64,000 nt of DNA, taken from assembly GCF_030547425.1 (NCBI RefSeq), contig NZ_JAUORH010000013.1, positions 1-64,000 on the forward strand, read 5' to 3'. Position numbers and translations under genes: made by a program. Of this stretch, positions 32,941 through 43,994 are shown piece after piece. The notes under the pieces are model-generated. The model worked only from the letters and a program-made list of their open reading frames with translations. It was not told the origin of the DNA and ran no database searches. Each line of letters opens with the position of its first letter. The stretch's first letter is position 1. Source of the stretch: Tenacibaculum sp. 1_MG-2023. Lineage in GTDB: Bacteria; Bacteroidota; Bacteroidia; Flavobacteriales; Flavobacteriaceae.

Positions 32941-33969
32941 TTATCTCTTTATACCTTGTTGATTTATCCATTGTTGATATTTCACTGCATTTCGATTATG
33001 CTGTGCTAAAGAGTTAGCAAATTCATGAAAGCCAATCTTATCAACACTTGCACACATATAGTAATAATTGTGTTTTTGATGATTTAAAACAGCGTCAATA
33101 GATGAAATATCTGGCATTGCAATTAGAGTAGGAGGAAGTCCAGTGTTTTTATAAGTATTGTAAGGAGAGTTTATTACTAAATCTTTGTTTAAAACTCTTT
33201 TTACAACAAAATCTTGTCCTTTAACTTCTTTAATAGCGTATATAACTGTAGGGTCAGCTTGTAAAGGCCAATTATCTTTTAATCTATTCAAGTATAAACC
33301 TGCAACAATAGGACGTTCTGCTTTTTTAGCTGTTTCTTTTTGAACGATAGAAGCTAGAGTAATTACTTCTTCTTTTGAAAGATTTAGTTTTTTAGCCTTT
33401 TCTAATCTTGCAGAAGTCCAAAAACGATTGTACTCATGTAACATTTTGTCACGGAATTTTTCTGCGGAAGTATTCCAGTAAAGTTCATAACTATTTGGGA
33501 TGTATATTCCTAAAGCTGATTTTTCAGTAAGATTATTAGTTGCTAAAAAAGAAGGATCTTTCATAGCTTGTAAAAGAGTAATAGAATCTGCTTCGATTTG
33601 TTCAGCAATCCTTCCTGCTAATTTTTCTAAGGTGTCTTGATTGTTGAAAGATAAAGTAATTGGTGTTTGATTTCCACTTCTTAAAAGGTTTACAACATCA
33701 TTCATGTTCATACCTTTTTTTAATAGGTACTTTCCACCTTTAGGTTTTGTGAATTTCTTCTTTTCAGCAACCCATACAAAATTTTCAGGATGTTTAACAA
33801 ACTCAGAAAGTTGTTTTTTTACGTCTACAAAAGAAGTATTAGAACCTATATATATAGCACCGTTTTTAATAACTGCTTTACCAAATATTTTTTGATAGTA
33901 GTTAAAACCAATAATTCCGCCAATTAAAAAAATAGCAGCAATACCTCCTAAAATAATTTTCTTATTCAT
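32941..33969 (-). CDS. mltG: Endolytic transglycosylase MltG
   Basis: A 342-residue inner-membrane murein terminase (YceG family) that cuts nascent glycan strands. One N-terminal membrane helix (residues 4-22) is followed by a LysM-like subdomain (GAIYIGSNTSFVDVKKQL) and a catalytic domain. The active-site Glu is in LASIVQKETAKKAERPIVAG, and the following WPLQADPTVIYAI and NSPYNTYKNTGLPPTLIAMP complete the family set. Its start overlaps the GNAT gene end by 8 bp. It probably shares a message with dapF and the acetyltransferase gene. Confidence 0.94.
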   Translation of the reverse strand: MNKKIILGGIAAIFLIGGIIGFNYYQKIFGKAVIKNGAIYIGSNTSFVDVKKQLSEFVKHPENFVWVAEKKKFTKPKGGKYLLKKGMNMNDVVNLLRSGNQTPITLSFNNQDTLEKLAGRIAEQIEADSITLLQAMKDPSFLATNNLTEKSALGIYIPNSYELYWNTSAEKFRDKMLHEYNRFWTSARLEKAKKLNLSKEEVITLASIVQKETAKKAERPIVAGLYLNRLKDNWPLQADPTVIYAIKEVKGQDFVVKRVLNKDLVINSPYNTYKNTGLPPTLIAMPDISSIDAVLNHQKHNYYYMCASVDKIGFHEFANSLAQHNRNAVKYQQWINQQGIKR

Positions 33970-34486
33970 TTATTAGTTGAAATAATAGTTCGTTTTTATA
34001 TGTTTCGTTATGAAATATCCAATCTTTTTTAACACCAATTTGTTTAAAGTTTTGTTTTTCAAAAAGGTGTAAACTGTTGATGTTGTCATCAGTAATGTTT
34101 GCATATAATTGATGTAAATGCAAATGCGTAAAACAATATTTAATTAATAATTGAAGCGCTTCTGAAGCAAATCCTTTCTGTTGAAAATCAGGGTGGATTA
34201 AAATTCCGATACCAGCTCTTTTATGTTGCGGATTAAAATCGAACAAATCTATCATACCAATAGATTCATTTATAGATTTTTCTTCAATAATTAAACGTAA
34301 TTGTTTAGCTTCATAAATATCTAAGTGAGCGTTTTCTAAATATTGCTTCAGTAAAAATTTAGAAAAAGGAGTCTGTGTATGACTCACTTCCCAAAAAGAT
34401 TCATTGTTTTCAATTTGAAATAAAAACTCTAAATCTTCAGGTTCTAAGGCTCTTAACTTGATATGTGTTCCAGTTAACGTATGCAC
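33962..34486 (-). CDS. GNAT-family N-acetyltransferase
   Basis: A 174-residue acetyltransferase of the RimJ/RimL type. It starts with TGTHIKLRALEPEDLEFLF and has the acetyl-CoA loop AGIGILIHPDFQQKGFASEAL, followed by YANITDDNINSLHLFEKQNF. It begins with GTG, whose G is also the last base of the dapF stop (TAGTG), so translation is coupled. The product may acetylate a ribosomal protein or antibiotic, but the substrate is not known. It overlaps mltG by 8 bp. Confidence 0.9.
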   Translation of the reverse strand: MHTLTGTHIKLRALEPEDLEFLFQIENNESFWEVSHTQTPFSKFLLKQYLENAHLDIYEAKQLRLIIEEKSINESIGMIDLFDFNPQHKRAGIGILIHPDFQQKGFASEALQLLIKYCFTHLHLHQLYANITDDNINSLHLFEKQNFKQIGVKKDWIFHNETYKNELLFQLINE

Positions 34487-35262
34487 TAAATATTTATTTT
34501 ACCTTTAAATACAAAAGTAGCTGGTCCTTTTAAAAAGACGTCAGAATAGATTCCATTTTGTTCTTTAAAAGAAACTTCTAATTCTCCACCTTCAACAGGT
34601 AAAATAATAGAAGAGCTGTTTGTTTTTTGTGTTGCATGCATGGCTATAGCAACGGCAGTAACACCCGTTCCGCAGGCTAAAGTCTCATTTTCTACGCCAC
34701 GCTCGTAGGTACGTACTTTAAAAGTGTTATTTGTGATTTGTTCTACAAAATTAACGTTGCTACCTTCGGTACCATAAATTTCATTTCTGATTTTTTTTCC
34801 ATTTGAAAATACATCATAACCAGCAAGGTTATTTACCAATTGAACATGATGTGGTGACCCTGTATCGGTAAAAACATGCTTGTCAAAAATATTCACCTTG
34901 TCAACATCAATCATTTGTAAAGAAACACGATTGTTAAGAATAGAGGCATGATGCAGTCCGTCAATAGCAATAAAAGTAGTTTCGGTTTGGAAAATCCCGA
35001 GTTTATGAGCAAACGCTACAATACAACGTCCGCCATTACCACACATAGTACTTTCATTACCATCAGAATTATAATATACCATCTTAAAATCGGTAGTGTC
35101 ATCTTCTTCAAGTAAGATAAGACCATCAGCACCAATACCAAAGTGTCTATCACATAATTTTGCAATTATGTCAGTTTTGTTTTTTGGAAAGGTTTTTGAA
35201 CGATTATCAATCATGATAAAATCGTTGCCTGTTCCTTGATATTTGTGAAATTCTAAATCCAT
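34486..35262 (-). CDS. dapF: Diaminopimelate epimerase
   Basis: A 258-residue PLP-independent racemase converting LL- to meso-diaminopimelate for lysine and peptidoglycan synthesis. The two catalytic cysteines are Cys74 (STMCGNGGRC) and Cys197 (TLACGTGVTAV). The start is placed at ATG 35262 (MDLEFHKYQGTGNDF), because the promoter box TATCTTTG at 35272-35279 lies upstream of it and downstream of the alternative ATG at 35292, which therefore would not be on the message. First gene of an overlapping operon with the GNAT and mltG genes. Confidence 0.95.
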   Translation of the reverse strand: MDLEFHKYQGTGNDFIMIDNRSKTFPKNKTDIIAKLCDRHFGIGADGLILLEEDDTTDFKMVYYNSDGNESTMCGNGGRCIVAFAHKLGIFQTETTFIAIDGLHHASILNNRVSLQMIDVDKVNIFDKHVFTDTGSPHHVQLVNNLAGYDVFSNGKKIRNEIYGTEGSNVNFVEQITNNTFKVRTYERGVENETLACGTGVTAVAIAMHATQKTNSSSIILPVEGGELEVSFKEQNGIYSDVFLKGPATFVFKGKINI

Positions 35263-35271
35263 ATTAATGGA

Positions 35272-35279
35272 CAAAGATA
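35272..35279 (-). promoter_or_regulatory. Promoter -7 box TATCTTTG for dapF-GNAT-mltG
   Basis: Exact TAnnTTTG on the minus strand. The predicted start is about 6 nt before ATG 35262, which decides the dapF start. Confidence 0.6.
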
Positions 35280-35368
35280 CATATTTTATCAAGGAAAGAA
35301 GATTGTTAAATAGCGGTTAAAATCAGTTAAATAGAAGTTAAACATATTTACTTGAAATGTTAAAATAG

Positions 35369-35376
35369 TATATTTG
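35369..35376 (+). promoter_or_regulatory. Promoter -7 box TATATTTG for the HtrA gene
   Basis: Exact TAnnTTTG match, with a predicted leader of about 19 nt. A TTG lies 14 nt upstream, closer than the usual 17-23. Confidence 0.5.
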
Positions 35377-35398
35377 AAGTATAAAATTTTGTAAGCAT

Positions 35399-36787
35399 AT
35401 GAAGAAAATTATTGGAACTTTAGGAATTGCGATTTTAGGAGGCGCAATAGCACTTGCAGGATATAAAGTATTGATAGAAGAACCGCAAGTGATTGTAGAG
35501 AGAGCGGTAGAACCAACACTGCAAACAGTAAAAGCAAGCTATACGCCAACAGTAATAAACTCAGCGTCAACGCCAACTGACTTTACAGAGGCGGCTGATA
35601 AAACGGTACACGCAGTTGTACACGTAAAAAACACATCAATAAGAACACAGCAAAATCCGTTAGCGGAGCTGTTTTATGGTAGAGGTAGCGGTACGAGGAA
35701 ATTTGAACAAGTGGGAACAGGTAGCGGTGTTATTATTTCTCCTGATGGATATATTGTAACAAATAACCATGTAATAGACGGTGCAAATGATATTGAAATT
35801 ACGTTGAATAATCAAAAGAAATTAAAAGCGACTTTAATTGGTGCAGATAAAGCAAATGATATCGCATTGTTAAAAGTAGAGGCTGACTTTGAATTACCAA
35901 ATTTACCTTTTGGAAACTCTGATAATATAAAAGTAGGAGAATGGGTGTTAGCAGTAGGGAACCCGTATAACCTAACATCTACGGTTACTGCAGGTATTGT
36001 AAGTGCAAAAGGACGTGACTTAGATGGAAATACTAATATTGACTCATTTATCCAGACAGACGCAGCTGTAAACCCAGGAAATAGTGGTGGAGCCTTGGTA
36101 AACACGCGAGGTGAATTGATTGGGATAAACACAGCTATTTCATCAAGAACAGGTTCTTTTATTGGGTATTCATTTGCGGTGCCATCTAATATTGCAAAAA
36201 AAGTAGTAGATGATTTGTTAGAGTTTGGAGCAGTGCAAGAAGCTGTTTTAGGAATTAGTATAGATCCAGAAACAAAAGACATTGAAGGAGTAAGAATAGG
36301 AGCAGTTTTAGAAGAAGGAGGCGCTAAAAAAGCTGGGTTAAAAGAAGGAGATGTTATTACGAATGTAAACAATGTGAAGATTTCTAAGTTCTCAGATTTA
36401 AAAGGACAGTTAACAGCAAAAAGACCTGGAGAATATGTAAATGTAACAATTGATAGAGATGGAGAAGAATTAACTAAAGTGGTTAAGCTAACTAAGCTTA
36501 TAAAGTTACCTGTAAGTAGAGTTTTACAAACCGAGTTTGAAGACCTTACAAAAGAAGATAGAAAAAAGTTTAAATTAGATGGAGGAGCAAAGATAAAGAG
36601 TACTCAGAATATGGCATTCAAACAGTTTGAGGTAGGGAAAGGATATATTTTGACTAAAATTAACGGAAAGAAAGTAAGTAATGCAAAAGAAGCTGTTAGT
36701 ATGTTAGATCGTTCGTATGGTAGTGGTAAAAGGCTTTTATTAGAAATGATTAGTCCATCTGGTCAAATTGAAAGGTTTAGGTATTAA
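35399..36787 (+). CDS. Deg/HtrA serine protease
   Basis: A 462-residue periplasmic protease/chaperone for misfolded envelope proteins. An N-terminal membrane segment (residues 5-22) serves as signal anchor. The trypsin-like domain has His124 (TNNHVIDG), Asp154 (KANDIALLKV) and Ser229 (NPGNSGGALVN). Two C-terminal regions look like PDZ domains: a clear one from about 285 (GVRIGAVLEEGGAKKAGLKEGD) and a second, weaker one near 400-460 (GYILTKINGKKVSN). The active-site set is complete. A terminator follows. Monocistronic. Confidence 0.93.
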   Translation: MKKIIGTLGIAILGGAIALAGYKVLIEEPQVIVERAVEPTLQTVKASYTPTVINSASTPTDFTEAADKTVHAVVHVKNTSIRTQQNPLAELFYGRGSGTRKFEQVGTGSGVIISPDGYIVTNNHVIDGANDIEITLNNQKKLKATLIGADKANDIALLKVEADFELPNLPFGNSDNIKVGEWVLAVGNPYNLTSTVTAGIVSAKGRDLDGNTNIDSFIQTDAAVNPGNSGGALVNTRGELIGINTAISSRTGSFIGYSFAVPSNIAKKVVDDLLEFGAVQEAVLGISIDPETKDIEGVRIGAVLEEGGAKKAGLKEGDVITNVNNVKISKFSDLKGQLTAKRPGEYVNVTIDRDGEELTKVVKLTKLIKLPVSRVLQTEFEDLTKEDRKKFKLDGGAKIKSTQNMAFKQFEVGKGYILTKINGKKVSNAKEAVSMLDRSYGSGKRLLLEMISPSGQIERFRY

Positions 36788-36835
36788 TACCTAGTATTAA
36801 AAAGTTTATAGAAGAATAAATAATATACTTTAAAG

Positions 36836-36873
36836 AAAAAGCCTTGTTAAAATCGTTTTAACAGGGCTTTTTT
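36836..36873 (+). terminator. Intrinsic terminator of the HtrA gene
   Basis: Stem AAAGCCTTGTTAAAA / TTTTAACAGGGCTTT with a TCG loop (one G-T wobble) and a T-tract at 36868-36873. Confidence 0.8.
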
Positions 36874-36910
36874 CTTTTGTAAAACCAACAAGAAATAAAG
36901 AAGAAATACC

Positions 36911-36918
36911 TATTTTTG
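36911..36918 (+). promoter_or_regulatory. Promoter -7 box TATTTTTG for GAPDH
   Basis: Exact TAnnTTTG match with a leader of about 30 nt to the ATG at 36952. No -33 TTG at the usual distance. Confidence 0.5.
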
Positions 36919-36951
36919 CACAAATTTTTTAATTTTAGTTAACACACAACT

Positions 36952-38394
36952 ATGTCAACAATAACAAATTACGAAAAAGAAGTAGTAAATCAAGCGCAAG
37001 TTCGAAGAGCTACGGTTGAGTTTATTAATATCGTTAACGATTTATGGTACGATAAATCTATCGAGTTAGTATTATTTAGAAACCCATTAGTAGATAAAAG
37101 AGCTAGTGAGGTTTTAAACTTAATCGACTACGCTAAAGAATTTGTAGCGAAGCCAATAACAATAGAAGATGCTTTAGAAATAGCTAAAGCAATTCAATCG
37201 ATTGATTTACCACCATCAAAATTAGATATTGGTAAATTAGCGTACGAATATCATTTACAAGACGATGCATCAGCAGATAAGGTAGCTTTTGTAAAAGAGC
37301 AATTAAAAGATGCAACTGAAACAGAAAACATTCAACCAAAAGATGTAGTATTATACGGTTTTGGACGTATTGGACGTTTATTAGCTCGTGAGTTGAGTAG
37401 TAAGATGGGGAAAGGTTCTCAATTACGATTAAGAGCAGTAGTTACTCGTGGTAAAATAGATCAAACAGTACTAGAAAAAAGAGCTTCTTTATTAAGTGTA
37501 GATTCAGTTCATGGAGATTTCTTAGGAACAGTTCAAGTAGATGCTGATAATAATGCATTAATCATTAACGGTACAACTGTATATATGATTTCTGCTGCGC
37601 AACCTGAAGATATTGACTATACACAATACGGAATTAACGATGCGTTAATTATTGATAACACTGGTGCTTTTAGAGACGAAGAAGCATTAAACCGTCATTT
37701 AAAAGCAAAAGGAGCAAGTAAAGTGTTATTAACAGCTCCAGGAGCAGGTGTGCCTAACATTGTACACGGAGTAAACCACGAAGAAAATAATCCTGATAAT
37801 ATCAATGTTTTCTCGGCAGCTTCATGTACTACTAATGCTATTACACCGGTATTAAGTGTGTTAGAAGATAATTTCGGAATTAAAAAAGGACACTTAGAAA
37901 CAATTCATGCATATACAAACGACCAAAACTTGGTTGATAATATGCACAAGAAATACCGTAGAGGTAGAGCTGCTGCGTTAAACATGGTAATTACTGAAAC
38001 AGGTGCAGGAAAAGCTGTAGCAAAAGCATTACCAGCATTAGCAGGTAAGTTAACTTCAAGTGCTATTCGTGTGCCAGTACCAAACGGATCATTAGCTATC
38101 TTAAACTTACAGCTAAAAACTCCAGCTACAGTTGAATCTGTAAATGCTATCATGAAGCAATATGCGTTAGAAGGAGATTTAGTAGAGCAAATTCAATACT
38201 CATTAAGTAATGAATTAGTGTCTTCTGATATTGTAGGAACAACAGCACCGTCTATTTTTGATAGTAAGGCTACAATTGCAGATGGAGATACCATTGTAAT
38301 TTACGTATGGTATGATAATGAGTACGGTTACTCACATCAAGTAATGCGTTTAGCAAAACATATTGCTAAAGTACGTCGTTATACTTATTATTAA
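36952..38394 (+). CDS. Glyceraldehyde-3-phosphate dehydrogenase, long form
   Basis: A 480-residue GAPDH, about 145 residues longer than the classical enzyme because of an N-terminal helical extension (residues 1-130). The NAD(P)-binding GFGRIGR is at 136-142, the catalytic Cys292 is in SCTTNAITPV, and the end WYDNEYGYSHQVMRLAKHI is canonical. This long type occurs beside the ordinary GAPDH in Bacteroidota, and the extension's role is unknown. A glycolytic versus gluconeogenic role cannot be decided from the sequence. Well-formed terminator after the gene. Confidence 0.92.
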   Translation: MSTITNYEKEVVNQAQVRRATVEFINIVNDLWYDKSIELVLFRNPLVDKRASEVLNLIDYAKEFVAKPITIEDALEIAKAIQSIDLPPSKLDIGKLAYEYHLQDDASADKVAFVKEQLKDATETENIQPKDVVLYGFGRIGRLLARELSSKMGKGSQLRLRAVVTRGKIDQTVLEKRASLLSVDSVHGDFLGTVQVDADNNALIINGTTVYMISAAQPEDIDYTQYGINDALIIDNTGAFRDEEALNRHLKAKGASKVLLTAPGAGVPNIVHGVNHEENNPDNINVFSAASCTTNAITPVLSVLEDNFGIKKGHLETIHAYTNDQNLVDNMHKKYRRGRAAALNMVITETGAGKAVAKALPALAGKLTSSAIRVPVPNGSLAILNLQLKTPATVESVNAIMKQYALEGDLVEQIQYSLSNELVSSDIVGTTAPSIFDSKATIADGDTIVIYVWYDNEYGYSHQVMRLAKHIAKVRRYTYY

Positions 38395-38418
38395 AATAGG
38401 TTAAAAACAGATAAAATG

Positions 38419-38448
38419 GCCGAAGCATTGATTTGCTTCGGCTTTTTT
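38419..38448 (+). terminator. Intrinsic terminator of GAPDH
   Basis: Stem GCCGAAGCA / TGCTTCGGC with a 6-nt loop and six T residues. The next promoter box begins only 3 nt after it. Confidence 0.85.
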
Positions 38449-38458
38449 AGTATATTTG
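38428..38458 (+). promoter_or_regulatory. Promoter TTG-N20-TATATTTG
   Basis: TATATTTG (38451-38458) with a TTG 20 nt upstream that lies inside the GAPDH terminator hairpin. Predicted leader about 29 nt to the ATG at 38491. Confidence 0.6.
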
Positions 38459-38490
38459 AGGAAGAGTAACCCCTTAAAAATTTCCCCTCA

Positions 38491-38853
38491 ATGAAAAAAG
38501 TAATTGTATTACTATTTCTAATACTTGGTGCTACTTCACTAAGTTATTCTCAAGAATTAAAAACACTAGTTTCTGGTAAATGGTTTGTAGATTCAATGAA
38601 AATTGGAAATGAAAAATTTGAGTTTTCAGATGGTAAAAATTGGTTAGAATTAAGTCCTGATGGAAGATATCATGTAATGATGAGTAATAAAGAAGAAAAC
38701 GGAACATGGAAACTAATTACAGATGCTAAGGAGCTAGAGTTTGATAACGAAAGTTTTGAAGAAAATTTAAAAATTGAAAAAATTAGCGAGACAATGTTGC
38801 TAGTTTCAGCAAGAAATAAAGAAACCATCTATACTATGTGGTTAAAAAAATAA
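38491..38853 (+). CDS. Exported lipocalin-like small protein
   Basis: A 120-residue protein with a signal peptide (residues 1-20, ending SYSQE). The mature part is a single small beta-barrel domain with the WY/G-x-W pattern: LVSGKWFVDSMKIGNEKF, then LELSPDGRYHVMM, then NGTWKLITDAKELEFD. It resembles the lipocalin-like/DUF5004 exported proteins of Bacteroidota. No cysteine for lipidation. Ligand unknown. Monocistronic, with its own promoter and terminator. Confidence 0.7.
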   Translation: MKKVIVLLFLILGATSLSYSQELKTLVSGKWFVDSMKIGNEKFEFSDGKNWLELSPDGRYHVMMSNKEENGTWKLITDAKELEFDNESFEENLKIEKISETMLLVSARNKETIYTMWLKK

Positions 38854-38883
38854 ACTATACACATAATAGTTTATTTTTTAACG

Positions 38884-38913
38884 ACCGAGGTAAGGGATTG
38901 CCTCGGTTTTTTT
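38884..38913 (+). terminator. Intrinsic terminator of the lipocalin-like gene
   Basis: Stem ACCGAGG / CCTCGGT with a 10-nt loop and a T7 run. Confidence 0.8.
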
Positions 38914-38989
38914 ATTTTTAATAGGCGTTATATTTACATATACTACTCATAAATCTTTTCCTTAAATTAGCGTCAAAAAATAAGATTAA

Positions 38990-41555
<2,566 letters not shown>

Positions 41556-41604
41556 TTTTTAGACTGCTGATAGTGAAAAAAACATTAGATCTAACTTTAA
41601 AAAT

Positions 41605-42261
41605 ATGACCAAACAAACTAAAATAACTATAGCATCCATCGTATTTTTATTGGTCGCTATTGTTGACGTATATGCAGTAATAACACAAACCAAAACAATC
41701 GAAATGATTTTTAAACCCCTACTAACGACAACACTAGCAGTGGTGTATTTAGTATCGGTAAGTAAGCCTAGTTTTTGGTTGTTATCGGCCTTGTTTTTCT
41801 CATTTTGGGGAGATGTTTTTCTATTAGATAAAACAAACTTTTTTGTGTTTGGTTTAGCATCGTTCTTAGTAGCGCATATGGTATATATTAAAATAACGAC
41901 AAGCTTTTTGTATAAAGATTCAGTAGTTAAAATACTAACATCAGCAATTCCTTTTGTATTGTTGTTTATGGGACTCTTAGGTTTAATTTATAATAACTTA
42001 GGAGATATGTTGTTACCCGTATTGGTGTATGGAGTAGCTATTTCAATTTTTGGTACGGCTGCATTACTAAATTACCGTCAGCAAAAAAACACAGCTAATT
42101 CATGGTTATTATTAGGAGCTATTTTGTTTATTGCTTCTGATAGCCTTATAGCATTAAATAACTTTTATACACCTAAAAGGTTGTTTGATATTGCTATAAT
42201 CATCCTGTATATCGTTTCTCAATACTTAATTGTTAAGGCAGTTATAGCTAAAGAAAAGTAA
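41605..42261 (+). CDS. Lysoplasmalogenase, YhhN family
   Basis: A 218-residue membrane protein with about eight hydrophobic segments. It matches the YhhN/TMEM86 family: a TKPLL-like motif (IFKPLLTTTLAVVY), then FSFWGDVFLLDKTNFFVFGL, and near the end LGAILFIASDSLIALNNF, where conserved Asp residues of the family lie (GD and SDS). Family members hydrolyse vinyl-ether lysophospholipids; activity on this substrate is not shown for flavobacteria. It precedes the WYL regulator by 7 bp and may be cotranscribed with it. Confidence 0.82.
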   Translation: MTKQTKITIASIVFLLVAIVDVYAVITQTKTIEMIFKPLLTTTLAVVYLVSVSKPSFWLLSALFFSFWGDVFLLDKTNFFVFGLASFLVAHMVYIKITTSFLYKDSVVKILTSAIPFVLLFMGLLGLIYNNLGDMLLPVLVYGVAISIFGTAALLNYRQQKNTANSWLLLGAILFIASDSLIALNNFYTPKRLFDIAIIILYIVSQYLIVKAVIAKEK

Positions 42262-42268
42262 ATTTCTA

Positions 42269-42976
42269 ATGGAAAAACCGAGGTTAACAAGGTTAACTCA
42301 AATTGTAACATTACTGCAGTCAAAAAGATTGGTTACGGCTACTGAATTGGCAAAAAAGTTTCAAGTAAGTGTTCGTACAATTTACAGAGATATTAGAACG
42401 CTTGAAAGTTCAGGAATTCCTGTGGTTACTGAAGAAGGAAAAGGGTACTTTTTACAGGAAGGGTATCAGTTGCCGCCAATCATGTTTTCTGAAGAAGAAG
42501 CCAATGCACTGATAACAGCAGAGCAGTTGATTTTGAAAAACAAAGATACTTCATTAGTTGAAAACTACAGAGAAGCTATAACTAAGATTAAAGCAGCCTT
42601 AAGATATTCGCAAAAAGATAAGGTAGATTTACTTTCCCAAAGAATTGTTTTTAGAGCAAATACAGAAAAAGAACAATCAAGTAATTACTTAATTCAAATT
42701 CAGTCAGCAATTACAAATTTTCATTTACTAGAGTTAGATTATTTATCACTTGAAAACAACTTTACAAAGAGAACGGTAGAACCTTTTGCGTTATATAGTA
42801 CCAATGAAAACTGGTTGTTAATAGCGTATTGTCAATTGAGAAATGAATTTCGGGTATTTAGGCTAGATTGTATTCAGAATATGAGGGTTTTAAATGATGT
42901 ATTCACTCCTCATGAAATAACCTTGGAAGAATATTTTAAAATATGTCAAGAAAAGTACGGTGTACCCCTGACATAG
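42269..42976 (+). CDS. HTH/WYL-domain transcriptional regulator (YafY-type)
   Basis: A 235-residue regulator. The N-terminal HTH_11 domain (TELAKKFQVSVRTIYRDIRT, residues 22-41) precedes a short linker and a C-terminal WYL domain (residues 135-215, ending VEPFALYSTNENWLLIAYC and FRVFRLDCIQNM). WYL domains bind nucleic acids or small ligands. In flavobacteria these regulators often control a neighbouring GyrI-like or DinB-type gene. Here the GyrI-like gene, with its own promoter, follows after 48 bp. Confidence 0.92.
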   Translation: MEKPRLTRLTQIVTLLQSKRLVTATELAKKFQVSVRTIYRDIRTLESSGIPVVTEEGKGYFLQEGYQLPPIMFSEEEANALITAEQLILKNKDTSLVENYREAITKIKAALRYSQKDKVDLLSQRIVFRANTEKEQSSNYLIQIQSAITNFHLLELDYLSLENNFTKRTVEPFALYSTNENWLLIAYCQLRNEFRVFRLDCIQNMRVLNDVFTPHEITLEEYFKICQEKYGVPLT

Positions 42977-42995
42977 GGTTGACATAGTGGGGTTT

Positions 42996-43003
42996 TACTT
43001 TTG
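42996..43003 (+). promoter_or_regulatory. Promoter -7 box TACTTTTG for the GyrI-like gene
   Basis: Exact TAnnTTTG match with a leader of about 18 nt. A TTG lies 14 nt upstream within TTGACATAG. Near it, GACATAG occurs twice ten bases apart (ctGACATAGggtt, gttGACATAGtgg), a possible operator for the adjacent WYL regulator. Confidence 0.5.
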
Positions 43004-43024
43004 TTGAAAATTTAAAAACAAAAG

Positions 43025-43483
43025 ATGAGTACAGAACAAAAAAAAACGTTTTACGTAGTAGGAGTTTCAGTAAGAACTACTAACGAGAATCAGCAAGCAG
43101 CAAAAGATATCCCTGCTTTATGGCAACGATTTATGTCTGAAAACATAGCCAATAAAATCCCGAATAAATCTTCCAATGAAATCTATGCTGTGTATACCGA
43201 TTATGAGTCAGACCATACGAAACCATATACAACAATCATTGGTTACAAAGTAAACGAGGTAGATAATGTCCCAGAAGGGTTTGTGAGTAAAAAAATTGAA
43301 GCGCCAAACTATAAAACATATGTAGCACAAGGTAATTTAACTGAGGGTGTGGTTTATGACAAATGGCTAGAGATTTGGGAAGAGGATATTAACAGAGCTT
43401 ATACTTCCGATTATGAAGTTTACGGGGCAAAAGCATCTGACCCAACAAATGCTGAAGTAGAAATATTTATAGGAGTAAATTAA
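43025..43483 (+). CDS. GyrI-like effector-binding domain protein
   Basis: A 152-residue stand-alone AraC-effector-binding (GyrI-like) domain: FYVVGVSVRTTNENQQAAKD at the start, then a repeated strand-helix half with TIIGYKVNEVDNVPEGF and YKTYVAQGNLTEGVVYDKW, ending in EVEIFIGV. This SOUL/GyrI fold binds small hydrophobic compounds. Some members hydrolyse cyclopropanoids or sequester drugs. It is placed right after a WYL regulator, which suggests ligand-responsive expression. A bidirectional terminator follows. Confidence 0.87.
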   Translation: MSTEQKKTFYVVGVSVRTTNENQQAAKDIPALWQRFMSENIANKIPNKSSNEIYAVYTDYESDHTKPYTTIIGYKVNEVDNVPEGFVSKKIEAPNYKTYVAQGNLTEGVVYDKWLEIWEEDINRAYTSDYEVYGAKASDPTNAEVEIFIGVN

Positions 43484-43487
43484 TCAA

Positions 43488-43517
43488 AAAAAGGACAGTT
43501 CTAAAGCTGTCCTTTTC
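43488..43517. terminator. Bidirectional terminator
   Basis: Stem AAAAGGACAG / CTGTCCTTTT with a short loop between the convergent GyrI-like and DoxX genes. Confidence 0.8.
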
Positions 43518-43529
43518 TGTATTGTAAAG

Positions 43530-43919
43530 TTATAGTTTGTTTCCAACTATCGGGATGTTTTTTCTATAGAAAATCAATAAAATTATTCCTGAGATAAAAG
43601 TTACGGTTGCGCTTATAAACAAAGTGCCACTATCTCCATTATGTTCGATACCTAAAATGGTTAAATGACTCATAATTGCTCCTGCCATTAAACCTATAGT
43701 TAACAAAGCACCCAACCAGGTTCTGTTAGGGGTAAATAAAAGTATAGAAGCAATTAGTTCAAAAACACCAGTGCCTATTCGCATGTAAGCTTCATTATTT
43801 CCAGCTATTTTAGTAAATAAAGCAATACTTTCTTGAGCTCCAGTAAATTTAAAAAATAACGTTTGAAGCATTATAATCGCAGCTATCAATTTTAAAATTA
43901 AAAGAATATATTTTTTCAT
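43530..43919 (-). CDS. DoxX-family membrane protein
   Basis: A 129-residue protein with four hydrophobic segments. The pattern KFTGAQESIALFTKIAG, then YMRIGTGVFELIASILLF, fits the DoxX/DoxD family of quinone-linked or simple inner-membrane proteins. Members range from thiosulfate:quinone oxidoreductase subunits to uncharacterised proteins, and nothing here favours one. Monocistronic, facing the GyrI-like gene. Confidence 0.85.
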   Translation of the reverse strand: MKKYILLILKLIAAIIMLQTLFFKFTGAQESIALFTKIAGNNEAYMRIGTGVFELIASILLFTPNRTWLGALLTIGLMAGAIMSHLTILGIEHNGDSGTLFISATVTFISGIILLIFYRKNIPIVGNKL

Positions 43920-43981
43920 AATTAACTAAATCTATTGAATTAGACGTTGCATTTTTTAATGCTTACATAAACTAAAAACAA

Positions 43982-43989
43982 TACTTTTG
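43982..43989 (+). promoter_or_regulatory. Promoter -7 box TACTTTTG, nearly leaderless
   Basis: Exact TAnnTTTG match ending 5 nt before the ATG at 43995. The predicted transcript would begin about 2 nt before the start codon. Confidence 0.5.
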
Positions 43990-43994
43990 TAGGT

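Noticed and set aside
35263..35292. Upstream ATG for dapF at 35292
   Set aside because: The promoter box lies between it and the standard start at 35262, so it would not be on the main transcript.
35812..36372. Minus-strand open frame of 186 codons opposite the HtrA gene
   Set aside because: It is Ser/Pro/Thr-rich, as expected for an antisense shadow, has no domain, and the HtrA frame is certain.
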